Assembly (NCBI GenBank): GCA_036389035.1
Contig: DASVQQ010000007.1
Coordinates: 1-64,000 of the forward strand
DNA length: 64,000 bases
DNA from: Jatrophihabitans sp.
GTDB taxonomy: Bacteria > Actinomycetota > Actinomycetes > Mycobacteriales > Jatrophihabitantaceae
Direction of reading: 5' to 3'
The stretch's first letter is position 1; the number at the start of each line of letters is the position of its first letter. A model generated the notes under the pieces. That model searched no databases, was not told the origin of the DNA, and worked only from the letters and a program-made list of their open reading frames with translations. Made by a program: the position numbers and the translations under genes. Of the stretch, positions 27,114 through 34,689 are shown piece after piece.

Positions 27114-28328
27114 ATGATCGAAGCGCCGATCTCCCGGCATCTCGACGTCGTGGGGGCGGCGTCGGCCGGGTTCGTCGAGTTCTTGATGACTTCGACGTGG
27201 AGCAAGCGGCGGGAAGCCGACGACGATATCTGTGATTTCGTCGTCGGCAATCCGCATGACATGCCGCTGCCCGCGTACGTCGAGGTGATCCAACGGGCCA
27301 GCGCCCCGCAGGACCCGAGCTGGTTCGCATACCAGCTCAATGAGGCGGCCCCCCGCGATGCGGCGTCGCAGTCGCTGCGCGAGCGGCTCGGCATCGCCTA
27401 CGAGTCCGAGGATGTGTTCCTCACCAAGGGCGCGTCCAGCGCGCTCGTCCTGGCGTTGAGCACGGTGTTGGAGCCGGGGGAGGAAGTTCTGTTCCAGAGC
27501 CCGCCGTGGTTCTTCTACGAGTCGATGATCGCCTTTGCGCGCGGCGTCCCGGTGCGTGTGCCGGTCGACCGGGCGACGTTCGACCTCGACCTCGCCGCCA
27601 TCGCCGCAGCCATCACGCCGCGGACCCGCGCCGTGATCGTCAACTCACCGAACAACCCCACCGGCCGGATCTACCCGCCCGAGACGGTGCGCCGGCTGGC
27701 CGAGTTGCTTATGGCGGCGTCCCAGAAGTACGGCCGGGCGATCTACCTCGTCTCCGACGAGGCGTACAACCGGATCCTCTTCGACGGACGACGCTTCGCG
27801 AGCCCGACGGCGCACTACCCGTACTCGTTCCTGGTCTACAGCTACGCCAAAACCCTCCTGACTCCCGGGCAGCGCCTCGGCTACTTGGCACTGGCCCCCT
27901 CGATGCCGGACCGGGCGCGGATGCGCAGAGCCGTCCTGGTCGCGCAGTACAACGGATTCGGCATGCCCGACGCCGTACTCCAGCACGCTCTGCCCGAACT
28001 CGAACGGCTCTGCATCGATCTCGCCCTACTCCAGCGCCGACGCGACCTACTGGTCGAGACGCTCCGCGGACAGGGTTATGAGGTGCACACTCCCGAGGGT
28101 GCGTTCTACCTGCTGGCCAGGTCACCGCTCGCTGATGACTCCATGTTCGCAGAGATGCTGGCGGCCGAGGACATCTTCGTGCTGCCGGGGCACGTCGTCG
28201 AGTTGCCGGGCTACTTCCGGATGTCGTTGACGGCGAGCGACGCCATGGTCGAGCGGTCCTTACCCGGCTTCGCCGCCGCCCTTGCCACGGCCGGTGAATG
28301 CAGCGGCGTCTTCGGGCACGATCGATGA
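27114..28328 (+). CDS. class I/II PLP-dependent aminotransferase
   Basis: A 404-residue fold-type I aminotransferase. Visible motifs are the substrate loop TKGASSALVLALSTVLEPGEEVL, the NSPNNPTGRIYPP signature, the cofactor Asp/Tyr in YLVSDEAYNRILF, the Schiff-base lysine K246 in YSYAKTLLTPGQRLGY, and the C-terminal Arg in PGYFRMSL. It resembles aspartate/aromatic aminotransferases. The stop overlaps the peroxidase start (ATGA), so the two genes are coupled. It could make a keto acid or amino acid precursor for the oxidative enzymes next to it; the substrate is unknown. Confidence 0.92.
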   Translation: MIEAPISRHLDVVGAASAGFVEFLMTSTWSKRREADDDICDFVVGNPHDMPLPAYVEVIQRASAPQDPSWFAYQLNEAAPRDAASQSLRERLGIAYESEDVFLTKGASSALVLALSTVLEPGEEVLFQSPPWFFYESMIAFARGVPVRVPVDRATFDLDLAAIAAAITPRTRAVIVNSPNNPTGRIYPPETVRRLAELLMAASQKYGRAIYLVSDEAYNRILFDGRRFASPTAHYPYSFLVYSYAKTLLTPGQRLGYLALAPSMPDRARMRRAVLVAQYNGFGMPDAVLQHALPELERLCIDLALLQRRRDLLVETLRGQGYEVHTPEGAFYLLARSPLADDSMFAEMLAAEDIFVLPGHVVELPGYFRMSLTASDAMVERSLPGFAAALATAGECSGVFGHDR

Positions 28329-29938
28329 CGCGGGTCCACCGCTCGTCGTCTCACGGCGTAGGGCTGCGTGGCCTCGACGCGGTCGCTTCCTCGGTTTCCA
28401 CGGAGGGGCGCTTCGGCCGCATGTTCCGCAACGTTCCGGTGTTCGAGCACAGGGTGGAGGACCTCTCGGCGCTCGCCGCGACGATGATCGCACCAGTGGA
28501 TCCGCGCGACAGCGAGCCGGTGTCGGCGGACGACCCACCCGATGACCGCGAGAACCCGCTGATCCCCGCTGGCTACACCTATCTCGCGCAGTTCGTCGAC
28601 CACGACATCACCTTCGACCCCGTGTCCAGCCTGCAGCGCCAGAACGATCCGGACGGGCTGCACGACTTCCGAACCCCGCGCCTGGACCTGGACTCCCTTT
28701 ATGGGCGAGGCCCTGCAGACCAGCCGTACTTGTACCGCAACGGGCTGCAACCGGCTCCGCACCCTGAGTTCGGGTTTGACCAGCGCGGCGTGACCTTCCT
28801 GCCCGGCGTGCACCCGAGCGACCTGCCGCGCAACAGCGAAGGACGTGCGCTCATCGGCGATCCTCGCAACGACGAGAACGTGATCGTCTCCCAATTGCAC
28901 GTGGCCTTCTCAAGCTTTCACGACCGGATGGTCGAGCACCTCTTCCAGGAGCGCGGATTGGACGGGGAGGAGCTGTTCGCCGAAGCTCAGCGCCTGGTGC
29001 GCTGGCACTACCAGTGGGTGGTGATCCACGATCTGCTGCCGCGGATAGTCGACGGCGACCCGGGCGATGGGAGCACCAGCGAGTCCGGCGTGATCCACGA
29101 CGTCCTGCGCTCGGAGGCGCTTGCCACTAGCGGCGGGCGCGAGGCCCGGATTCGCCGGCCGGAGCTGCGCTTCTTCCACTGGCAGGTGCAGCCGTTCCTG
29201 CCGGTTGAGTTCGCCGTCGCCGCCTACCGGTACGGGCACTCCGCTGTCCGACCCTCTTACGTCATCAACGATGCCGTCCACCGGCAGCGGGGCGGTCGGC
29301 GCGTGCCGATCCTGGCGTCCAGCCGTGACCCGCTGGCAAGCCTGCGCGGCTTCGGTCCGCTGCCCGATGGCTGGGGCGTCGAGTGGAAGCACTTCTTCGA
29401 TGTCGATGGATCGCACCGGCCACAGCGTGGTTTCCGGATCGACACTGCGCTTCCCCCACCACTAGGCGAGCTTTCCTGGCTGCCCGACATGCCGAATCTG
29501 GCCAGGCGCAACCTCATCCGCGGCCTGCGCATGGGACTGCCGTCGGGGCAGGGGGTCGCGCGGGCTATGGGCATCCGACCGTTGTCCGACGCTGACCTGA
29601 GCCCGAGGGCGGGGAGCGCCGATGACGCCCCCTCCGCGCCAGGCTTCCAGGGCAACGCGCCGTTGTGGTTCTACGTGCTGCGCGAGGCTGAGCTTCTAGC
29701 CGACGGCCAGCACCTCGGGCCTGTCGGAGGTCGGATCGTTGCCGAGGTCCTGGTCGGACTGGTCACAGGCGATCCGACATCGTGGCTCAGCGTCGAACCC
29801 GACTGGCGCCCGCCGCTGAGCCACGACGGCCGCTTCGGAATGCCCGAACTGCTTCGGTTCGCCTCCGGTGCGCGCGCCTCGGCCGGGACCAAGCCCCAAG
29901 GCGCGCTAGACAGGTGGCGGCACAAGTTCGGCGACTGA
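28325..29938 (+). CDS. animal-type haem peroxidase
   Basis: A 537-residue member of the peroxinectin-like bacterial branch of the animal haem peroxidase superfamily. The distal His93 lies in AQFVDHDITFDP, the catalytic Arg181 in GDPRNDENV and the proximal His305 in AAYRYGHSAVRPSY, all in expected order and spacing. ATG 28325 overlaps the aminotransferase stop. There is no signal peptide, so it is predicted to be cytoplasmic, which is unusual for this superfamily. In context it may carry out oxidative coupling or halide/phenol oxidation in a small-molecule pathway. Confidence 0.9.
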   Translation: MTRVHRSSSHGVGLRGLDAVASSVSTEGRFGRMFRNVPVFEHRVEDLSALAATMIAPVDPRDSEPVSADDPPDDRENPLIPAGYTYLAQFVDHDITFDPVSSLQRQNDPDGLHDFRTPRLDLDSLYGRGPADQPYLYRNGLQPAPHPEFGFDQRGVTFLPGVHPSDLPRNSEGRALIGDPRNDENVIVSQLHVAFSSFHDRMVEHLFQERGLDGEELFAEAQRLVRWHYQWVVIHDLLPRIVDGDPGDGSTSESGVIHDVLRSEALATSGGREARIRRPELRFFHWQVQPFLPVEFAVAAYRYGHSAVRPSYVINDAVHRQRGGRRVPILASSRDPLASLRGFGPLPDGWGVEWKHFFDVDGSHRPQRGFRIDTALPPPLGELSWLPDMPNLARRNLIRGLRMGLPSGQGVARAMGIRPLSDADLSPRAGSADDAPSAPGFQGNAPLWFYVLREAELLADGQHLGPVGGRIVAEVLVGLVTGDPTSWLSVEPDWRPPLSHDGRFGMPELLRFASGARASAGTKPQGALDRWRHKFGD

Positions 29939-29970
29939 GCCGAGGCAGCCTTACGACTTGCAGCCCGCCG

Positions 29971-31761
29971 TCATGCTCTGGCGCCAAGCACCGTCGCCAG
30001 CCGCAGGCTCAGCGCTGCCAGTGTCAGGCTCGGATTGGCTGCCGGTGACACCGGAAAGACGGAGTTGTCACAGGCGAAGAGGTTGTCATATAGAAGGAAC
30101 TTCAGATCCGCGTCGACAACGCCGCTGCCGTCTTCAGCCATCCGCAGGGTGCCGACCTCGTGCCCGACGCCGCCGAGTTCAGCATCCTGCAGCGCGAGGC
30201 CGTCCTCACCGAGCACTGGTTGAGCGCCGAGGGCAGCGAATAGATTGGCGGCGAGGTCATCGGCCTCTCGCAGGTCGGCCTGCGGTGGTGCGGTTCTGTT
30301 CATCGTGATGGCCACCGGATAGGCGGGATTTCTATCGGTGATGGCCACCAAATTTGTCTCATTCAGCGGTGCGTAGAACATGAAGACGAGCTCGCACAGC
30401 ATCCAGTCGTTTCGTTCCGCGCGCTCGCGCGCAAGGTGGCCCGGATCGACGTACCTACCTTGATTGAAGGCGGCGCCGAACTCCACAACGATGTCGAACG
30501 CGTGCTGTTGCGCTGAACCGGCTAGGTGACGCAGCAGCACCTTGGCCGAGTCGGTGTCACTGCTGTGTGCCGAGTGCGGGGGTAGGGTGAAGTGTCGATA
30601 ACGGATCGTGTGGTCGGTGATACCCCGCCCGATCTGGCCGTTGGGATCGGCCAGTTCGCTCTGTAGCGCGATCTTGGCCGATTCGATGGCTCCGGCCGCT
30701 AGCACGACTGTCCGGGCAGAGAAGCTCCGTTGCCGCTGAGCAAGCAGATCCCACCCGGTCACTCCGGTCACCCGGCGCGGTTCTGCCTGGTCCACATCAA
30801 CCCGCCAGACCGCGAAGTTCAGATTTACCGTCGGCACCGTATAGCCCGGCGCATTGACCAGTCGATCTTCCATGAGCAGGTCGGCAGTGGAAAACAGGCC
30901 GCTGGGTAGTGACCAGTTCGTCGCTCCGCGGTATTGCACCGCCATCGCGGCATTGTCTGCCTGGTAACCGACCAACGTGTCCTGCAGAAACTTCCGGGAT
31001 GATTCCTGGTAGTCGCTAGATTCCGGCGCCACCCGGTTCAACGCACTCTCGGCTGCTGAAAAACCATCTGCCAAGAGATACTCGCGAACTGCGGTGGGCC
31101 AGGCGGTGAGTTCCCACGCAGCCTGCCGTGGGATCAATCCGCCCCAGAAAATTGATCGTCCACCCAGATTGAATCCCTGGGCGCCCGCAAATTGAGAGCC
31201 GGCAGTATTGCGATAGTTCACTACTTTGAAATCTGGCCATAAAGACCAGATGTGTTTGTCGAATCGGCCGATCTGTAGTCGGCGTGGCAGGTTACCCACA
31301 TGGGTTGGAAAGAGGTACGAGCCAGCTTCCACCACCAGGACGTCCGCGCCAGCGTCGGCCAGCCGGGACGCCAGTAGGCCACCGCCCATGCCAGAACCGA
31401 TCACTAGCACGTCGTATATATGATTCGGGTCTAGATTTCGCTTGAAGAACCGCTGTGCCACCGCGCCGCGTTCGGTGATCAGCGCGTCTCGAGGCGTAAA
31501 GTTGACTTGGTCTTCATAGAAGTTGATCACACCTGTGCATTGCTGGGCGCTGAGCGCCATATTGGCGCCGTCAGCCCAGATGCCCGGAGTCAGCACGAAC
31601 TTGAATGTGATGCCGTCGTCAAACTCGGTGTCGTCGAGCATGAATGCCCACGCCCCGTCGATGTAAACCCCGCCTCGGTCGAGATCCCAGTGTGGCGCCC
31701 AGCGCAGTACAACGGTGTGGCCCGGTGCGAATTGCTCGGTGACGAAGCGGATAGTGAACAT
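29971..31761 (-). CDS. GMC-family FAD oxidoreductase with N-terminal extension
   Basis: A 596-residue protein. Residues 117-148 (DVLVIGSGMGGGLLASRL) bind the FAD ADP moiety, and the C-terminal GMC region GGVGHEVGTLRM (His534) to NPSLTLAALSL carries the active-site His. The first 110 residues before the FAD motif (GHTVVLRWAPHWDLDRGGVYIDGAWAF..FKFVLTPGIW) are extra compared with standard GMC enzymes and resemble a small beta-sandwich or carbohydrate-binding module. GC is lower than in neighbours, and the gene is convergent with the peroxidase, 32 bases apart. It probably oxidises an alcohol, sugar or sterol. No Tat signal is seen. Confidence 0.88.
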   Translation of the reverse strand: MFTIRFVTEQFAPGHTVVLRWAPHWDLDRGGVYIDGAWAFMLDDTEFDDGITFKFVLTPGIWADGANMALSAQQCTGVINFYEDQVNFTPRDALITERGAVAQRFFKRNLDPNHIYDVLVIGSGMGGGLLASRLADAGADVLVVEAGSYLFPTHVGNLPRRLQIGRFDKHIWSLWPDFKVVNYRNTAGSQFAGAQGFNLGGRSIFWGGLIPRQAAWELTAWPTAVREYLLADGFSAAESALNRVAPESSDYQESSRKFLQDTLVGYQADNAAMAVQYRGATNWSLPSGLFSTADLLMEDRLVNAPGYTVPTVNLNFAVWRVDVDQAEPRRVTGVTGWDLLAQRQRSFSARTVVLAAGAIESAKIALQSELADPNGQIGRGITDHTIRYRHFTLPPHSAHSSDTDSAKVLLRHLAGSAQQHAFDIVVEFGAAFNQGRYVDPGHLARERAERNDWMLCELVFMFYAPLNETNLVAITDRNPAYPVAITMNRTAPPQADLREADDLAANLFAALGAQPVLGEDGLALQDAELGGVGHEVGTLRMAEDGSGVVDADLKFLLYDNLFACDNSVFPVSPAANPSLTLAALSLRLATVLGARA

Positions 31762-32033
31762 GCTGCCTCCTCCGGCCAGCCTTCCTCAGGCATTGCTATC
31801 GCCTTCGTTGAAAGGTCTGTCATGGCAGGGCGCTTGTTGCCTGCAGTCGTCCGACGGAAAGGCCCGCATCAGTCGAGGGCTTACTTCGTCGGGTGGCCAT
31901 GACGTTCCCCTAAGTCAGTCAGGAGCGCAAGAGGATGTGCCCAGCATGGGCGCAACTCGCCGTTGCGCCAAGGCTTGGATCCGAGCGGCGCGTTGGCCGA
32001 TGCCTGCTGGGGTGCAGCAGCGGCCGACGATCG
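31762..32033. other. intergenic gap without recognisable features
   Basis: These 271 bases lie between the GMC oxidoreductase start and the stop of the next leftward gene. Only frame-shadow ORFs cross it. The part next to 31761 should contain the promoter of the oxidoreductase; GGAGGAGGCAGC on the minus strand is its likely ribosome site. Confidence 0.4.
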
Positions 32034-32441
32034 TCAGGGCTGGCGGTCGTAGCGGGCTGCCGCGCCGCACGCCTCGCACCGGAACACCCCGGCTTCAGCC
32101 GCCGCCAGCTCGCCGTGCGCGACGCAGGCCGGCGCCCCCTCGGCCGACAGCACCACGTTGCCGATGCCGACATCCCAACCGCCCTCGATGTCGAGCAGCC
32201 GTCCCACCGACCCGCCGCCACCCTGGCGCGCCTGGTGCAGCGCCCGCACCACCGCGATGGCGGCGGTGGCGATCCGCGATCCGGGCACCCACCCCGCGAA
32301 CGAGTTCGCCGACGGCAGCACCGGCTCGTCGCCCCGCATCCGGACCACCACGGCGCGGTCCTCGCCGGTGTACAGGGTGAAGGTCAACGAGTAGCAGCCG
32401 GGCTCGGCGAGAGCCTCGATTTTGGAGAGCAGCGGGTCCAC
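32034..32441 (-). CDS. conserved-looking hypothetical protein with C-terminal CxxC
   Basis: 135 residues from GTG 32441, where the first plausible N-terminus VDPLLSKIEALAEPGCYSLTFTLY begins; the longer open frame upstream is antisense to another gene's region. The protein contains RAVVVRMRGDEPVLPSANSFAGWVPGSRIATAAIAVVRALHQA and ends VFRCEACGAAARYDRQP, a possible zinc-ribbon half-site. I do not recognise the family. It is downstream of, and in the same direction as, the two-segment membrane protein gene. Confidence 0.65.
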   Translation of the reverse strand: MDPLLSKIEALAEPGCYSLTFTLYTGEDRAVVVRMRGDEPVLPSANSFAGWVPGSRIATAAIAVVRALHQARQGGGGSVGRLLDIEGGWDVGIGNVVLSAEGAPACVAHGELAAAEAGVFRCEACGAAARYDRQP

Positions 32442-32470
32442 GCCGCCAGTTTTCCAGACCGGCTGGGAAA

Positions 32471-33145
32471 TCAGCGCTTGTCGCGAGTGATCGTGGGCTT
32501 CGGCTTGCTGGTCGGACGGCCCGCGGGGGTGGTGCGGGGCGCTGGCCGCGAAGGCTTCACCGTCTTGCGAGGCTTTGCCGACGGCGCCGCCTCCGAACCG
32601 GGAGGGGTCCGCGTCGGCGCCACGGCCGGCGTGCTGCTTGCCGGGGCGCGGGGGACGACCTGTGACGACGCCGCCGCCGCAGGCACGCCGGGAGGTGTCG
32701 TGCGGGCCGGTGCCGACGTCGGATTCGCCGTACTCGGCGGCGGCGAGCTGGCCGGCCTGCTGCTCGGCGATGCCGAGGTCCTCGACCGGGACGGACTTGC
32801 CGTGGCGCCTTCCGACGATCCACTCGGCGCGGCAGCCCGCTGGTCCGGCCCGGGAGTTCCGTCGGGCCGAGGAATTCCGCCCTGCTTGGTGTCGGGCGCG
32901 AGCATCACCACGGCCGCCACCACCGCAGCCACCACGGTTGCCGCTGTGGTGGCCAGCACGACAATGCCGACGCGGGTGCCAGGTGTCCCGCGACCGGATT
33001 GCGCAGCGCCGCGGGCAGGAGCGTGGCGGTGGCTGCCCGACCGTGAGGTACGCCTGCGCAACAGCACCAGCGTGGCCAGCCCGGCCAGGGCGATCGAGCA
33101 CAGCAGGACGTCAGCGCGCACGACGGCTCGCACGATCAGTCCCAA
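32471..33145 (-). CDS. two-TM protein with long Pro/Ser/Thr-rich tail
   Basis: Up to 224 residues: hydrophobic helix VLLCSIALAGLATLVLL, a basic loop (RRRTSRSGSHRHAPARG), a second helix VGIVVLATTAATVVAAVVAAVVML, then about 130 residues of Pro, Ala, Ser and Thr with scattered Arg/Lys, typical of a flexible, wall-spanning or mucin-like region. The tail should lie outside the membrane if the second helix exits (inference). The start is unclear (TTG 33145 or a GTG a few codons later). Nothing catalytic is visible. Confidence 0.6.
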   Translation of the reverse strand: MGLIVRAVVRADVLLCSIALAGLATLVLLRRRTSRSGSHRHAPARGAAQSGRGTPGTRVGIVVLATTAATVVAAVVAAVVMLAPDTKQGGIPRPDGTPGPDQRAAAPSGSSEGATASPSRSRTSASPSSRPASSPPPSTANPTSAPARTTPPGVPAAAASSQVVPRAPASSTPAVAPTRTPPGSEAAPSAKPRKTVKPSRPAPRTTPAGRPTSKPKPTITRDKR

Positions 33146-33218
33146 ATGCGGTCACCGATCGACCGTAACACCGCCACCGGGCACCTGTGGAGCCGCTTTT
33201 TCCCGAGCAACGGGCGCT

Positions 33219-33629
33219 TCACTCCCGGTCGGAGAAGCGCTCCCACGCCGACTGCCTCGTCATGTCCAGCGCCTCGCCGATCCGAGCCCAGGACACCCCG
33301 CGGCTGCGGACCCGGCGCACCCAGGTGGTGAGGCTGCCCTCGACCTGGCCGGCGACCCTGGCGATCTTGGGAAGCTGGTCCAGCAGTTGCTGGTCGGTCA
33401 TTGCCTGCCAGTACGTCAGCTCGGTGGGCGGTCCGGCATCGTCGGGCTGAGCGTCGGGCTGCTCTGTGGCGGCTGAGGACAGGATCTCGTTACAGAGCTG
33501 CACGCACTCGTTGCAGATGTAGATGCCCGGCCCGGCGATGACCTTGGCGACCTCCGGAGCCGGCTTCGCGCAGAACGAGCAGGCGATCTCAGCGGCGGCG
33601 GTTGGCTCGGCAGTCGGCTCAGCGGTCAT
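33219..33629 (-). CDS. ClpX-type zinc-finger protein with C-terminal HTH
   Basis: 136 residues from ATG 33629, which is preceded by GAGGA. An N-terminal C4 zinc finger of the ClpX type is clear (CSFC...17 residues...[12 protein letters not shown]), without the AAA+ domain. The C-terminal half ([47 protein letters not shown]) is a Sigma70-region-4-like or Xre-like helix-turn-helix. Actinobacteria carry several such short ClpX-ZF/HTH proteins and their role is not established to my knowledge. An array of inverted half-sites lies directly upstream, consistent with autoregulation. Confidence 0.82.
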   Translation of the reverse strand: MTAEPTAEPTAAAEIACSFCAKPAPEVAKVIAGPGIYICNECVQLCNEILSSAATEQPDAQPDDAGPPTELTYWQAMTDQQLLDQLPKIARVAGQVEGSLTTWVRRVRSRGVSWARIGEALDMTRQSAWERFSDRE

Positions 33630-33656
33630 GGCGTAGTCCTCTCGATCCAGACACAC

Positions 33657-33696
33657 GTCAGGGTACGCCTGACAGCATGTCAGGCTAAGCCTGACA
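33657..33696. promoter_or_regulatory. phased array of TGTCAGGC half-sites upstream of the zinc-finger/HTH gene
   Basis: Four alternating half-sites are visible: GTCAGG (33657-33662), GCCTGACA (33667-33674), TGTCAGGC (33678-33685) and GCCTGACA (33689-33696). The central pair forms the perfect palindrome TGTCAGGCT-A-AGCCTGACA (33678-33696). Centres are 10-11 bp apart, one helical turn, as for a cooperative dimeric repressor. The array lies 28-67 bp upstream of the start of the leftward gene. Confidence 0.7.
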
Positions 33697-33700
33697 CGTC

Positions 33701-33798
33701 AAGGCACTACCCGGAGATCAAGGCGCGACCGAGGAATCAAGGCGCGACCCAGGAATCAAGGCGCGACCGAGGGATCCAGGCGCTACCCCCAGGGGATC
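33701..33798. repeat. 19-bp imperfect tandem repeat, about five copies
   Basis: The unit AAGGCGCGACCGAGGAATC appears near-perfectly at 33720-33738, 33739-33757 and 33758-33776, with a diverged copy before (33701-33719) and one after (33777-33798). It fills the gap between two leftward genes and encodes nothing obvious. Its structure is minisatellite-like. Confidence 0.88.
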
Positions 33799-33816
33799 GA
33801 GCTGCTACCGACGGAC

Positions 33817-34551
33817 TCAGACCCCTGGTGCGACGGAGTCGCGGGACCGGCGCTCGCGCGGCTGCGGGCGCACCAGCAACCCGAGCGGACCGGCCAGCCT
33901 GCGCAGCGCGCCGGCGCGCTGCGGTGTGGTCAGCCGCTGCCGCAGCAGGGGCACGCCATCACCACTCAGATCATCGATCAAAGCCGCCCGGCCACCGATG
34001 GCGAGCAGCAGCGCCTCCGCAGGCCCCCGCACCGCCGCCCCGGCGCCGTGGTCCCAGCCGGTGTCGGTCGCGGTGAAACGCAGCCCGTCCAACCGCGAAC
34101 CCATCGTGAACCCGGGTGAGGCGCGGGTGGTCAGGTGGTGAAATGCCACCGACAGCCGTTGCTCGGAAAGGTCGCGCGAGATACCAAGCGGAACCCGGAT
34201 GTCGAGATCGTGCAGCACGAGATCGGTCAGCACCGGGTCATAGCCCGACCGCGGCACGGTGACCCGCGAGCCTGCCCCCCGCCGCAACACCTCGATGATC
34301 TCGTCATCGGGCTTGCGGGCCGCCCGTCGCGTCAGCCACAGGCTGACCCGGTCCAGGTCGCCGGCAGTGGCGGCGATGCCCAGGTACAGCTTGAGCTGGC
34401 CGTACTTCAGGAAGGTGATCAGGTGGGCCGCCACGTCGTGGACCGTCCATCCCGCGCAGAGGCTCGGCGTCTGGAGCTGGCCGGGGGTGAGCGTGCTCAG
34501 CAGGTCCGCGAGGTACCTGCGCTCGTCCACAATCATGTCGTAGACCCGCAT
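33817..34551 (-). CDS. maleylpyruvate-isomerase-family (mycothiol-dependent/DinB-like) protein
   Basis: A 244-residue protein of the MDMPI/DinB-like four-helix fold. The N-terminal DERRYLADLLSTLTPGQLQTPSLCAGWTVHDVAAHLITF carries the usual C-x-G-W-T-V-x-D-x-x-x-H metal motif, with the third ligand His in TDLVLHDLDIRVPLG. Such proteins use mycothiol or an unknown thiol for isomerisation or transfer. The tail is Arg-rich. Substrate unknown. Confidence 0.85.
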   Translation of the reverse strand: MRVYDMIVDERRYLADLLSTLTPGQLQTPSLCAGWTVHDVAAHLITFLKYGQLKLYLGIAATAGDLDRVSLWLTRRAARKPDDEIIEVLRRGAGSRVTVPRSGYDPVLTDLVLHDLDIRVPLGISRDLSEQRLSVAFHHLTTRASPGFTMGSRLDGLRFTATDTGWDHGAGAAVRGPAEALLLAIGGRAALIDDLSGDGVPLLRQRLTTPQRAGALRRLAGPLGLLVRPQPRERRSRDSVAPGV

Positions 34552-34689
34552 CTGCCTAAGGTATCCCAGCGCTGGCGGCCGGCATCCTCACATCTTGCGG
34601 CACCTGCCTGCCAGGTCCCACGACCGCTCGCCACTGTCAGAACGGATGTCAGAACAGGTCGAGCACCTTGGTTTTGCTAGCGTGGCTAC

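Noticed and set aside
33701..33798. CRISPR array
   Set aside because: The units are directly adjacent 19-bp tandem copies without unique spacers, and no cas genes are present.
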